Translations under genes and position numbers: made by a program
Notes under the pieces: model-generated
The model's input: only the letters and a program-made list of their open reading frames with translations
Databases searched by the model: none
What the model was told of the DNA's origin: nothing
Part shown: positions 46,001 through 55,266 of the stretch, one piece after another
Position numbering within the stretch: the first letter of the stretch is position 1
Layout of the letters: each line of letters starts with the position of its first letter
Source of the DNA: Legionellales bacterium
GTDB lineage: Bacteria; Pseudomonadota; Gammaproteobacteria; Berkiellales; Berkiellaceae
NCBI GenBank assembly: GCA_947475765.1
Contig: CANJMM010000008.1
Coordinates: 1 to 55,402 of the forward strand
Length of the DNA: 55,402 bases
Direction: 5' to 3'

Positions 46001-47263
46001 TTAAAAAATAGTATCCCCATGATTCACATGATTCACATGATTCAAAGGTAAGGCGGGATTATTAAGCGGGTCAGGCATTGTATGCTCTGTATTATCATGG
46101 CTGTCTGATTCAAGTTTGAAGCTTTCTTGCTTAAAGAAATCTACTAATTCTTGCTGAGAATTTTTTAAAAGTTGGTTATCTACTATTTTTTTTTGTTCTA
46201 GGTTGATAAGGGCCTCAATTTGGCTCAATTGCTCTGAGAGAGGTGAAATTTTAGGTTGAAGACTGAGTAATTGATCGATATGGTTCTTTTCAGCGATATT
46301 GGCTTCTTTTTTAGCGACAATTAATTCGGCGGTATCAATATCTTTTTGTGTTAATTTAGACCAATATTGATGGTATTTAACATAAGTATTGGCCTGTTCC
46401 ATTTTATGTTCAATCGCTTTTATTTCACTGTCTATATTTTTATATTCAGTCGTTAGTTTGGTTAAATTCTCACATAATAAAGCTTTTTTTGTCAGTTGTG
46501 CTGTCGAGGGTTCATCTGGAAGGTTGTTTATAAATGCGCTACGTTCAGCCGTGAGTTTTTTATGTAAAGTGAGCTTTTCTTGAAGCTCCTGTTTTAATGG
46601 CGCCAAGTTCTGAGGGGTCCCTGCATTTATGATTTCAGAGGCTTTAATAAATACTTCAACTGAATTCACATAATTCTGTTGATATTGATTAAGAACGATG
46701 GCCTCTAAAGATTGTGTTTGGGGGTCAAAAACTTGTTTGATTAAGTTAGGATCTATAGCTTTGGCAGCAAGCACAGTATAATAAATCATTGTAAAAGCAG
46801 ATTCTAAAATAGGCTCAAGGGCTTTAATGTCTGCTAAATTTTGATTGATTTTGCTTTGACTAGACAGTATTTCTTCAGACAAATCTAGTTGTTTCTCTTG
46901 TGCCATCGAAATGGCTTGTTTTGTTGCGTCAGAGCTTATTTTTAAAGCAGCATGTTTTGATTGCGCTTCTTGTATGCTTGTTTGTGCTTGTTCGGCCTTA
47001 TCTTCGGCATTTTTTAGGCAAATGCTAAAGGCTTGTTTATGGAGCGTGGCTTTAGTAGCAGCAGGTGAAAAATATAAAGACAGCTTGTTAACCCATGCAC
47101 TAGATAATTGACCGAGTGCTGTAGCCAATTCAGCTTGGGCTAATGGGGTGTTTTTATAACCTTGGTTATTGCTATTAGCTTTATCTTTTATGGGCACTTC
47201 TAAGAAATTCAATTGGTCTTGATGGGGGGCAAGAATATCATTGGGTGTTAAAATGACGGGCAT
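46001..47263 (-). CDS. Coiled-coil protein of unknown function
   Basis: I do not recognise this 420-aa protein. It has no signal peptide or membrane segment. Long heptad-like helices cover about residues 80-165 and 205-375 (for example NAEDKAEQAQTSIQEAQSKH and LTTEYKNIDSEIKAIEHKMEQA). The tail after about 385 is loose and acidic (ESDSHDNTEHTMPDPLNN) and ends with NHVNHVNHGDTIF, made by a 9-base DNA repeat. A soluble coiled-coil protein with a flexible tail, next to another coiled-coil gene, would fit a type IV effector, but nothing proves it. AGG lies upstream of the ATG. Confidence 0.75.
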   Translation of the reverse strand: MPVILTPNDILAPHQDQLNFLEVPIKDKANSNNQGYKNTPLAQAELATALGQLSSAWVNKLSLYFSPAATKATLHKQAFSICLKNAEDKAEQAQTSIQEAQSKHAALKISSDATKQAISMAQEKQLDLSEEILSSQSKINQNLADIKALEPILESAFTMIYYTVLAAKAIDPNLIKQVFDPQTQSLEAIVLNQYQQNYVNSVEVFIKASEIINAGTPQNLAPLKQELQEKLTLHKKLTAERSAFINNLPDEPSTAQLTKKALLCENLTKLTTEYKNIDSEIKAIEHKMEQANTYVKYHQYWSKLTQKDIDTAELIVAKKEANIAEKNHIDQLLSLQPKISPLSEQLSQIEALINLEQKKIVDNQLLKNSQQELVDFFKQESFKLESDSHDNTEHTMPDPLNNPALPLNHVNHVNHGDTIF

Positions 47264-47363
47264 TGTAAGTCAACCTACTGAATAATTAAAGATAATTTAA
47301 ACAAGGTAGAATACTAACAGCTGCCATTTTTTTTAGCAATAGATTTGGCTAACTATTATGATT

Positions 47364-47672
47364 TTATAACTTGGCTTCGATTTCTTTTTGTAATACACGC
47401 ATTTGATGCAGGGCATCCATGGTTTTGATAAATTGGCCTTGATGGTGCAGATATTCTTTTAATAAAATGCTTTGAAACGTTTTTTGTAAACGATGTTTAT
47501 CACTGAGTAAGCTTAACTCCAATTCTTGAATTTTTAAAGCTTGTTTTTCAATAGTCTGTTGTTTAAATAGTAATTTTTTTTGTAGTTCAGCCAAATGGTC
47601 GAGATAATCTTGTTCAAGTGAATCGATAATCCAGTCATCCGTTTTATTATCGTCATGATTCTTGAGAGACAT
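47364..47672 (-). CDS. Small coiled-coil protein of unknown function
   Basis: A 102-aa soluble protein dominated by one helix (residues about 18-100, with LAELQKKLLFKQQTIEKQALKIQELELSLLSDKHRLQ). AGGA lies nine bases before the ATG. It is on the same strand and 100 bases upstream of the larger coiled-coil gene, so they may be co-expressed and interact. No named family is recognised. Confidence 0.7.
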   Translation of the reverse strand: MSLKNHDDNKTDDWIIDSLEQDYLDHLAELQKKLLFKQQTIEKQALKIQELELSLLSDKHRLQKTFQSILLKEYLHHQGQFIKTMDALHQMRVLQKEIEAKL

Positions 47673-47795
47673 TTTTATTATCCTGCTTTTTAAAGATGAG
47701 CGTGCAAGTATACGCGTGCTTCGTGCTAGCGTAAAATGCTATGATTAAGTAAATAAAGCATATGAATTAATATATATATAATAGAGAGGAAAAGC

Positions 47796-49661
47796 ATGGA
47801 AGCAAAAACTCATCTGGCTAACTTATTTGTTATTTTTTTCTTATTGAGCCAAACGCCTACTTTAGCAACCCAATTAGATCCCGTCAAAGTAGCAGCAGAG
47901 CAGGGAGATAAAGAAGCGCAATTTCAATTAGGTCTGAAATACCTGAAAGGGCAAGATGGCTTAGACCTAGATTCTGCCAAAGCTTGTCAATGGTTTTTAA
48001 AGGCGGCGGAACAAAATCAGGTATTGGCTCAATATAATGTCGGGATTTGTTATAGAGAGGGGAGCGGGTTTTCTAAAGATCTTAAGCGGGCATTTGAATG
48101 GTTTTTTAAATCGGCTAATCAGGGCGATCTCGAGTCTAGTTATAACGTTGCGCTTGCCTATCATTTTGGAGAGGGAACGCAGGTTGATTTAACTCAGGCG
48201 GTCACTTGGTATCAAAAAGCAATTGAAAAACATCATATTCCTGCTTTATACGGTTTAGGCTTAATATATACAAATGGCAATACAGACTTACCCGTCGATC
48301 ACCCAAAAGCACTGGCCCTATATCAGCAAGCCGCGCAAGCTGCTTATGCCCCTGCACAATATATGATAGGGCTATATTATGAAAAAGCGCTGGGTGGCTT
48401 AGAGATGAATCAAAAATTAGCATTTGATTGGTATACTAAAGCAGCGGATCAAAAATTTAAACGGGCTTATCTTGCGCTTGCCAACTTGTATAAAAGCCAA
48501 AAAAATTGGACACAATATTTTTCTTGGATTCAAATAACTGCTTCAGAAGGGGTGGCAGAAGGACAGCTTGCTTTAGGCATTGCTTTTCGTGACGGGATTG
48601 GCACCGCCATTAATTTAAAAGAAGCCATAAAATGGTTTTTAGAAGCAAGCAAGCAAGATTCTGCTCAAGCATCTGCTGAAGCAGAATATGAGTTGGGTAA
48701 AATCTATCTTAAAAATACCGAGCTAGGTGCCCCTAATTATACCCAAGCCTATAAATGGATAGAGGAATCGGCTAAAAAAGCCTACGGCCCTGCTATGGCC
48801 GCATTAGGACAATTATATTGGAATGGACAAGGGGTTCAAAAAAGCAACACCGAGGGAAAGTCGTGGATGGAGAAGGCGTTAAAAAATCAAGCGCCAGAGG
48901 CTTTTTTAGCAGTAGCTAAAGCTTATCAATTGGGTCAAGGCGGATATCAACAATCTGAACAAAAAGCCTTTGAGCATTACACAAAAGCTGCACAACTGAA
49001 TGATCCTGAGGGGCAGTTTCAATTGGGCAGCTATTATTCAGATGGTCAGCTAGTGGGAGGGCCAGATGAAAAAGAAGCCTTTAAATGGTTAGAGTTTGCG
49101 GCCAATCAACATCATAAAGACGCACTGTATGAAGTTGCCAGGCGATATGAAGAAGGGTTAGGTGTTGCTCTAGATAAAGCTAAAGCCATAAAAAACTATG
49201 AGTTAGCCTCAAATCTAGGTGAGCCTAAATCTAAAGTCAGATTGGGGAAATTATTCATTGCTGGTAAAATACCAGAGAAAGACGCAAAAATGGGATTTAA
49301 TTTAATTAAATCAGCAGTTGAGAGCGGCTATACGCCTGCTGAATATGATTTAGCCTTATTATATTTTAAGGGAGTAGGCACAGATAAAAATCTTTCAGAA
49401 GCCATTAGGCTATTTGAATTAGCTGGATATAAAGGCATCAGTGAGGCCCAGTATCAATTAGGCTTGGCTTATGCTTCAGGCTTAGGCATAAAAGAAGATA
49501 AAATAACGGCTTATGCTTGGTTAACTTTGGCTGCAAAAAGTGGCAATCAATTAATGATAAAGGCGCGCGATGCACAGCTAAAAAAGCTTAATAAAGATGA
49601 GTTAGATTTGGCAAAAAAATTATCAGATAGCATGAATGCTAAAATGCTGAATATTAAATAG
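47796..49661 (+). CDS. Sel1-like repeat protein, secreted
   Basis: The 621-aa product has a signal peptide (MEAKTHLANLFVIFFLLSQTPTLA-TQ) followed by about 15 Sel1-like repeats through to the C-terminus, for example KEAQFQLGLKYLKGQDGLDL, ESSYNVALAYHFGEGTQVDL and AQYQLGLAYASGLGIKEDK. The consensus AxxxLGxxYxxGxG is clear. Sel1 solenoids bind partner proteins; in Legionella, LpnE and EnhC of this class influence host entry. Here the partner is unknown. GAGAGG precedes the ATG, and an AT-only stretch (TATATATATAATA) just upstream may hold the promoter. Confidence 0.92.
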   Translation: MEAKTHLANLFVIFFLLSQTPTLATQLDPVKVAAEQGDKEAQFQLGLKYLKGQDGLDLDSAKACQWFLKAAEQNQVLAQYNVGICYREGSGFSKDLKRAFEWFFKSANQGDLESSYNVALAYHFGEGTQVDLTQAVTWYQKAIEKHHIPALYGLGLIYTNGNTDLPVDHPKALALYQQAAQAAYAPAQYMIGLYYEKALGGLEMNQKLAFDWYTKAADQKFKRAYLALANLYKSQKNWTQYFSWIQITASEGVAEGQLALGIAFRDGIGTAINLKEAIKWFLEASKQDSAQASAEAEYELGKIYLKNTELGAPNYTQAYKWIEESAKKAYGPAMAALGQLYWNGQGVQKSNTEGKSWMEKALKNQAPEAFLAVAKAYQLGQGGYQQSEQKAFEHYTKAAQLNDPEGQFQLGSYYSDGQLVGGPDEKEAFKWLEFAANQHHKDALYEVARRYEEGLGVALDKAKAIKNYELASNLGEPKSKVRLGKLFIAGKIPEKDAKMGFNLIKSAVESGYTPAEYDLALLYFKGVGTDKNLSEAIRLFELAGYKGISEAQYQLGLAYASGLGIKEDKITAYAWLTLAAKSGNQLMIKARDAQLKKLNKDELDLAKKLSDSMNAKMLNIK

Positions 49662-49684
49662 TAAAAAAAAGTAGGCTAATAGCG

Positions 49685-49954
49685 ATGATTTTTTTAGTAC
49701 TCATTAATTTGGTGGTGCTATTTATAAGTAGCGCCATATTTTTGTCTTTGACAAAAGACTATCAAAAATTGTATTTATTGGGGTTAAGCTTAAGTTTAGC
49801 GCTTTTAGCGGGGTTTACTGTTTTTAAGTATGGGATTAGCCATCTTACTTTAACAGATTCAGCCATGATTTTATATAGAGGCGGTTTAATTTTGGCGCTT
49901 TGTGGGGGCGCCTTAGCTTGTTTTATTGCCACTGAATTGAGTAAAAAAAAATAG
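49685..49954 (+). CDS. Small three-helix membrane protein
   Basis: This 89-aa protein is nearly all hydrophobic, with three likely membrane helices at about residues 2-20, 28-47 and 62-83 and a basic end (SKKK). It starts 23 bases after the Sel1 gene on the same strand and probably shares its transcript. No family is recognised. Confidence 0.65.
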   Translation: MIFLVLINLVVLFISSAIFLSLTKDYQKLYLLGLSLSLALLAGFTVFKYGISHLTLTDSAMILYRGGLILALCGGALACFIATELSKKK

Positions 49955-49970
49955 GCTTAAATAGGCCGGC

Positions 49971-50624
49971 TTAAATACTAATATTCCATTTTTTAATCGA
50001 TAATTTTTTGTTCAAAATATTATATTCTATGAGACAGAAGTGCCCAGTTTTAACTTTATATTGATCAAAACGATGATTTTCAAATAAAGTTAAGGCCAAA
50101 TCAGGAATTAGCGTCAGTAATATTTTAAGTAAGCCATTGCTTGTAATAGCCAAAATAGTAGAAGTTGGCTCTGTATTACAACTTAAGTCATCAAGCCAAT
50201 TTTTTAGGGCAGTTTGATGCGAAAATAAATTAGCCTGATCGCCAAAAATACCAATAGGCCAAATGGCTTGTTCACACCAAGCTTGATAGGCCTTTGGCCA
50301 TTGTGTGGAAATAGCGTCGATGCTTTTTCCTTCCCATTGCCCATAATCTAATTCGTTTAAAGCAGGCGCAGGAATCACAGGGGCATTTATAAAATGATTG
50401 GCCAAAATATCGGCGGTTTCTAAATGGCGCTTAAGTGGTCCAGTATAAATATGATCTGGAATCAATTTATTTTCTGTTAAATAGCCAGCTATTTTTTGAG
50501 CTTGTTCTTGGCCTTTAAGGGTGAGAGATAAATCTGTTTTTGAGCCGATTTGAACAGGCGTTTCAGTACTTTCAAAAGTATTGCCATGTCTTAAAAAAAC
50601 AATCTGAATTAAAGGCAAGATCAT
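49971..50624 (-). CDS. Histidine phosphatase (phosphoglycerate-mutase superfamily)
   Basis: A 217-aa phosphatase with the catalytic RHG motif at 12-14 (IVFLRHGNTFEST), the LTLKGQEQAQKIAGYL helix, TGPLKRHLETADILA and ELDYGQWEGKSIDAI, all standard for the small-phosphatase branch. The second catalytic histidine, usually in a GH-like motif near residue 155, is not obvious: that segment reads STILAITSNGLLKILL, with SNG in place of the usual SHG. It overlaps the KdsB-like gene by four bases, so it probably acts on a sugar-phosphate or nucleotide in that pathway. Activity is uncertain because of the missing histidine. Confidence 0.85.
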   Translation of the reverse strand: MILPLIQIVFLRHGNTFESTETPVQIGSKTDLSLTLKGQEQAQKIAGYLTENKLIPDHIYTGPLKRHLETADILANHFINAPVIPAPALNELDYGQWEGKSIDAISTQWPKAYQAWCEQAIWPIGIFGDQANLFSHQTALKNWLDDLSCNTEPTSTILAITSNGLLKILLTLIPDLALTLFENHRFDQYKVKTGHFCLIEYNILNKKLSIKKWNISI

Positions 50625-51421
50625 ATTAACTCCCCTTGTTCTGAAATAATTTGTTCGATTTTTTGAACGTCTTCAGGATTGTCAACTGAACCATGTGAAC
50701 GATTTTTATAATCAACTAATATTATTTTAAGTGGAATATTATTTTCAAGGGCTCTGAGTTGCTCAAGATTTTCTATTTGTTCTAAAGTTGAGGGCGGCAA
50801 TGAAACAAGTTGTTCTAAGATATCTTGGCGATAAGCATATAGCCCAATATGGCGATAGATGGGATAATATTCTTCTGGCCTTCTGTTACTGGGAATAATA
50901 TTTTTAGAAAAGTATAAGGCATTTTGTTCGCCATCGAATACCACACAAGTGCCACTGGTAGAGCCTTGTCTTTTAGCTTGAACAAAAGGCAAAAAATCTT
51001 TTTTTGAAATTAACACCGCTGGGGTAGCCATGGGCATTTTTTTTTCAATCATTTGGCTTAAGACATTATCTATTATCCAGGGCGGGGTTAAAACGGCATC
51101 TCCTTGCAAATTAAAAATAATTTGAATATCTATATTTTTATCTTGTTTTAAAATTTGTATAGCCTTTGCAACGCGATCTGTGCCGGTCGCACATTCACCC
51201 GTTAAAATAACGCTTGCACCAAATTGTTCACAAAAAGTTTTTAATTCAAGAGAATCGGTTGTAATGTAGGTCAATTGGCTTAATTTAGACTGTTTGGCAA
51301 TTTTCCAGACGCGCTCTATCATTGAGCAACCCTTAATAAGGCAAATGGGTTTATTTGGAAAGCGAGTAGATCCCATACGAGCAGGAATAATAATGGCTGA
51401 AAGAGGATAATTATTCGACAT
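50621..51421 (-). CDS. KdsB-like CMP-sugar synthetase
   Basis: This cytidylyltransferase-family enzyme probably activates KDO or a related acid sugar as a CMP-sugar for the lipopolysaccharide core. Motifs are IIPARMGSTRFPNKPI at the nucleotide loop, ITTDSLELKTFCEQFG, FNLQGDAVLTPPWII, IYRHIGLYAYRQDILEQL and the end GSVDNPEDVQKIEQI. QGDAVLTPPW differs from the usual KdsB QGDEPLI, so it may be a variant with another sugar preference. ATG 51421 is chosen; a TTG at 51436 would add five residues. It is coupled to the histidine phosphatase, which would be first-gene downstream. Confidence 0.85.
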   Translation of the reverse strand: MSNNYPLSAIIIPARMGSTRFPNKPICLIKGCSMIERVWKIAKQSKLSQLTYITTDSLELKTFCEQFGASVILTGECATGTDRVAKAIQILKQDKNIDIQIIFNLQGDAVLTPPWIIDNVLSQMIEKKMPMATPAVLISKKDFLPFVQAKRQGSTSGTCVVFDGEQNALYFSKNIIPSNRRPEEYYPIYRHIGLYAYRQDILEQLVSLPPSTLEQIENLEQLRALENNIPLKIILVDYKNRSHGSVDNPEDVQKIEQIISEQGELI

Positions 51422-51543
51422 AAGCAAGTTGAACAACCTAGACTTTTATAAATATTAATGATATTATAAACACTATTAATTTAAGCGCAATTATCATTGC
51501 AATTACACTTATTTACTCTTAAAAAGAGAAGGCAGGTAGTCTA

Positions 51544-52563
51544 ATGGATCAACAGAAACACGATACAACAATAGTCTTAAATGACCTTTTATTAAACCCT
51601 CATTATGATAGTACGATTGCGGCTGAGTTATTAATCGATGAAATACTACGATTAGGCATAGATTTTCGAATAAGAGAAGACTTATTGACGCAATTAATTG
51701 ACGATCCTAAAATCCCCGAAGTATATGGTCAAACTTTATTATATTTAAAAGCCAAGCATTATTTTGATGCTGGAAAATTAGATGATGCATTGGTTTTGTT
51801 AAATGATCTAGATAATCAAGACCATAGATTAACGTGTTTTACCACCCAGTATTTTCAACTTTGCTTGCTTCAAGCAACTATTTTATTAAGATTAGGAAAT
51901 TATCAGCTGTCATACACTCAGCTTCAAGAATTAGAGCAAAATTATTTTAAAGAAGCAGCTTTTCAAGCATTGCCAGGTGCTTCCCAATTGATAGCTTCTT
52001 GGCGGATTATGATTGCTACGGCAGCACATGCTTGTGGTGATAATAAAGCGTATGGCTTATTTAAGCAGGCTATGAATGCCAAAGAATATGCATTAAAATT
52101 GGGTTTTGATAATAAACATCTTGCCATTCTTTTTTCAAATGAATGTGTGAGACAGGGAGAGTATCAAGAGGCACTTTCTGTTTTTAAAACTTTGATCCCA
52201 GAATTAAAATCACAATCAACAATAGATAAAAATAATAATGAAGCCATGCAGTTTATGGTGACCATGATAATTATGATAAGGTTTTTAAGTCATGAAGCTT
52301 CAGTTCAAGAAGAGTTAGATGATTTTCAACGATTTGTTGTAAATACATCAAGCCCACTTTCCATGCATATGAGCATGCTTCGTGAACAAGCCCTCTTGTG
52401 TATTGATAAAATAGAGCGCCATCAGGCGGTTGTGGCAGGAGAGGCCTTTAGACCGCGTTGTTTTTCTCCTACTTTTGAACGACAGCTTAAGATCGCAGCC
52501 TTAACGACGGAAGAAGAAAAGGAAGATTTTCTTCCTCAATTTAAGCCTATGATGAAGCAGTAA
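51544..52563 (+). CDS. TPR-like helical protein with acidic tail, possible effector
   Basis: The 339-aa product is soluble and mostly helical, with TPR-like helix pairs such as LYLKAKHYFDAGKLDDALVLLNDL and LAILFSNECVRQGEYQEALSVF. No named family is recognised. The C-terminus reads LTTEEEKEDFLPQFKPMMKQ, which resembles the glutamate-rich E-block seen shortly before the end of many Dot/Icm effectors in Legionella. That makes it a candidate secreted protein, by analogy only. GAAGGCAGG precedes the ATG. It is divergent from the KdsB-like gene. Confidence 0.72.
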   Translation: MDQQKHDTTIVLNDLLLNPHYDSTIAAELLIDEILRLGIDFRIREDLLTQLIDDPKIPEVYGQTLLYLKAKHYFDAGKLDDALVLLNDLDNQDHRLTCFTTQYFQLCLLQATILLRLGNYQLSYTQLQELEQNYFKEAAFQALPGASQLIASWRIMIATAAHACGDNKAYGLFKQAMNAKEYALKLGFDNKHLAILFSNECVRQGEYQEALSVFKTLIPELKSQSTIDKNNNEAMQFMVTMIIMIRFLSHEASVQEELDDFQRFVVNTSSPLSMHMSMLREQALLCIDKIERHQAVVAGEAFRPRCFSPTFERQLKIAALTTEEEKEDFLPQFKPMMKQ

Positions 52564-52688
52564 GTGACTGTTTGTCGGCTTAAACCTACCGTTTGTCGGT
52601 TTTTCCTTAACATTAGAAAAAGAGTAGATTATTGTATCATTTTCAAGAATTTTAATTATCCCCAATTATTTTTAGTAGGTAATCTTAA

Positions 52689-54839
52689 ATGTCGTTAATA
52701 AGCCTCATACAGCAGCTTCAAACTATCCAGGCTCAGTTATCGAGTCCAAATTTTAATGCAGGTGATTTTGGTCACTTGAGCCAAAGATATGCAGAACTTT
52801 GTGTTAGCAGCGTGAGTGCGCTTCAGGTAAATCAATCAAAAGCAGCAGTCTCGGCGGCAGCTCAAGATTTAGAGCCAGATTTGTCATTATGCTCTTCCTC
52901 GAAGTTGGAGCATAATCTTTTTTTATTTGAAGATAGATTAAAAGATCTTCTGCCTAAAGCGCCATCATTCCGTCTCCCAGTAGGGGTGTCCGCTGCGGCA
53001 GAAGAAGTATTGTCAAAATCAAAGCCGCAACCACCTTATTCACCCCCTCGTTCGCCAGTCAAAAGGTTATTGAAAGCCCCTTCAACCCCTGCCAGCCAAT
53101 TGGCAACGTTAATGCAGGGTAGTTTAGCTTTAGATGCGTCTGCAGCAGCTGTGCTTAAAAACCCTGAGTACTTACAAACACAGATAACTGCATTAAAAAA
53201 TTCGATTTCAAGTAAAATAACGGAACTCAGTTCTCTGCTAGAAGCAGAGCGCAGAAAATTTCAAACAAAAATACAAGGTTTTTTCCCAGATGGTGAGACT
53301 CAGGAATTAGCAGGGGATTTGTTTGATATATTTTATAGTACAGATCAAGGTGAAGGAGCACTTTTGCAAAAAGTGATGCATTTTATTCGTGAGGATTATT
53401 TAATTAAAATAAGATCTTATGGAATTAAACTTGATGATTATACCTTTAAAGTCTGTAAAAACATAAGTGATATTAAACAACAAAAACAAAAAAAAGATAA
53501 CGAGATTATTTTTTGTTTAAATACGAAAGAGAAGAATATTCTTTATGTGCTTTTTGAAAAAGGGGCTAGACTATATGATGGTGCTATTACAGGGGACCTA
53601 TATGATTTTATCATCAATAAGCATGAAAGCAAAAATAAAGAAATGATAAACAAGTTATGTGGAAATACCTTAAACACAAATCTACTGAAGAGAAATATTT
53701 TAAACTCTGTTCTGAGAGAAGACTCCATTAGTCCATGCGACCTAAAGTACTACCCTCTATGCCTTCAGCAGGCAAGATTTGAGATGCCAGCGAAACATCC
53801 TAAGGTGTTTTCTTCGTTAGGGGCAGGCTTGAGCGATGATCCTCAATTTTATTTCAAAAATACAGATGAAGCTAAAGAGCATGTAAAAATTTTTTTTAAA
53901 AGTTTCAATGTAATACAAAGTGAAGATAAAAAATTCCAAAATTTTCAGATGGAAAAACAAGAAGCTATTATATTAAGTAGCTTCAAAGAAGGTGCTTTGA
54001 TGACGTTAAAGCTAAAAAAACACATGCGTACTGTATTTGAATATGTAGGGCAGGATGAATGTTTAGATAAGGCGCTTTGTGATCGCGTGCTTTCGGCGAT
54101 TGAAAATCCTTCCCCAGTTTGCTTCTCATTTTTTCTTTTACAGAAGAAAATATTAGGTCAAGAAGAAAAAGAAAAAATATGTTTGGTTACGATTAATAGC
54201 GATTTTAGTAAATTGAAAGACGGTACTCAATCGCATAAAAAAAGCCATGAATTATTCCAGCTTGACATTCAAAAAACAGTAGATCTGCTTAACCAAAATC
54301 TAGATAATGAATATAAATTTGAGTATTATGCTAAAGAAACAGTTGGCGTCAATTTGGTCTTAGATCAAGTAAGCAAGGTGATTTCTGGAGAGTGTAAGCC
54401 ACTTGATGTTAACTCGTTAAATTTACAAAATCCTTCTCGAGCATGTGCTGAAAAAAAAATGATAGCTTATTGGATTGCTCAAATTAAAGATAAGACAGTT
54501 GAGTCATTAGAGATGGAAGGATCGGCTAGTTTCTTTAAGTATATAGATGAAGCTCAAGATAAATTTTCACCTTGCTGCCAAGATTGCCAGATTAATAAAA
54601 TACCAGTTTTAATTTTCTTTAAACATCTACAAGATAAAAAAGCGAAAGCTATGCTTAAACAAGCATCAGATCGCGTGCTTGATGAAACTGCAGTAGCAGA
54701 TGCAGCATGTTCCGTTGCTGCCCATCCCGCCCTATCATTAAGCAGGTTATCCGCGGCTGCGGCTACTGATATTGATGAGGCAAAGAGCGAGAGCGGCAAG
54801 CAAAAAAAAGGTAAAAAATTATCTTTTTCGTGCCAATAG
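52689..54839 (+). CDS. Unknown 716-aa protein with deaminase-like Cys/Glu motif
   Basis: I do not recognise this protein as a whole. The N-terminal 160 residues are Ala- and Pro-rich (KPQPPYSPPRSPVKRLLKAP), followed by a coiled coil (about 170-200) and a mixed alpha/beta region. In the C-terminal part, C586-A587-E588-K-K begins a helix and P628-C-C630-Q-D-C633 lies 42 residues after the glutamate. This [H/C]xE then PCxxC-like arrangement is the zinc-site pattern of the cytidine-deaminase superfamily, including toxin and effector deaminases. The proline is one residue off the usual place, so the match is tentative. The tail is SESGKQKKGKKLSFSCQ. No signal peptide. Confidence 0.7.
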   Translation: MSLISLIQQLQTIQAQLSSPNFNAGDFGHLSQRYAELCVSSVSALQVNQSKAAVSAAAQDLEPDLSLCSSSKLEHNLFLFEDRLKDLLPKAPSFRLPVGVSAAAEEVLSKSKPQPPYSPPRSPVKRLLKAPSTPASQLATLMQGSLALDASAAAVLKNPEYLQTQITALKNSISSKITELSSLLEAERRKFQTKIQGFFPDGETQELAGDLFDIFYSTDQGEGALLQKVMHFIREDYLIKIRSYGIKLDDYTFKVCKNISDIKQQKQKKDNEIIFCLNTKEKNILYVLFEKGARLYDGAITGDLYDFIINKHESKNKEMINKLCGNTLNTNLLKRNILNSVLREDSISPCDLKYYPLCLQQARFEMPAKHPKVFSSLGAGLSDDPQFYFKNTDEAKEHVKIFFKSFNVIQSEDKKFQNFQMEKQEAIILSSFKEGALMTLKLKKHMRTVFEYVGQDECLDKALCDRVLSAIENPSPVCFSFFLLQKKILGQEEKEKICLVTINSDFSKLKDGTQSHKKSHELFQLDIQKTVDLLNQNLDNEYKFEYYAKETVGVNLVLDQVSKVISGECKPLDVNSLNLQNPSRACAEKKMIAYWIAQIKDKTVESLEMEGSASFFKYIDEAQDKFSPCCQDCQINKIPVLIFFKHLQDKKAKAMLKQASDRVLDETAVADAACSVAAHPALSLSRLSAAAATDIDEAKSESGKQKKGKKLSFSCQ

Positions 54840-55026
54840 CATGCTATCTCGGATGGTAAGCATTACTTGTTCGACGCGAGAATCGGCTTTAATTTAGATC
54901 CTGATATCCCTGTGGATAAAAACATAATTTTTAAAAAAACGGCTGTTGATAATCTAACCTGTGGATAAATTTTAGGCGAAAAAAGCAGCCCTTAATAGGG
55001 GGGATGTTTGAATTTAATTTTAAAAA
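54840..55026. other. AT-rich gap with DnaA-box-like sites
   Basis: No gene is seen here. Exact TGTGGATAA (the complement of the DnaA box TTATCCACA) occurs at 54911-54919 and 54960-54968, with a one-mismatch copy TGTTGATAA at 54944-54952, all in the same direction. A short CCCT-TAAT-AGGG stem lies near 54990. No dnaA, dnaN or gidA gene is close, so this is more likely a DnaA-binding cluster or a chance group than the replication origin. Confidence 0.6.
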
Positions 55027-55266
55027 TTAAGGAAGTGAATTAATCAAATTTTGATTACAGTACTGAGGTAAGAGAATTTTTCTTTCCTCATCGGCTTGAG
55101 CATATGGAAGATGAGTTAAGATATACCTAAAATAAGCATAGGGCTCTAAATCATTTGCTTTCGCCGTTTCAAGTAAGCTGTAAATGATCGCAGAAGCCTT
55201 GGCACCAGTTTCTTCTTCCTAGGGCAAAAGGTTTAATCATTCTTTCTGTGTAACTACTCGCACCCT
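55027..55266 (-). pseudogene. IS66-family transposase, decayed C-terminal fragment
   Basis: The reverse strand reads SSYTERMIKPFALGRK in one frame, then after a frame change and in-frame TAG (55219-55221), TGAKASAIIYSLLETAKAND and LEPYAYFRYILTHLPYAQAD, ending at a TAA at 55027-55029. These are the C-terminal segments of IS66-type TnpC. The usual NWLFS stretch between the two pieces is missing, consistent with a short deletion. The rest of the transposase is absent. Confidence 0.85.

Noticed and set aside
54911-54968. Replication origin oriC
   Set aside because: No dnaA, dnaN, rpmH or gidA lies in the window, and only three boxes are seen.
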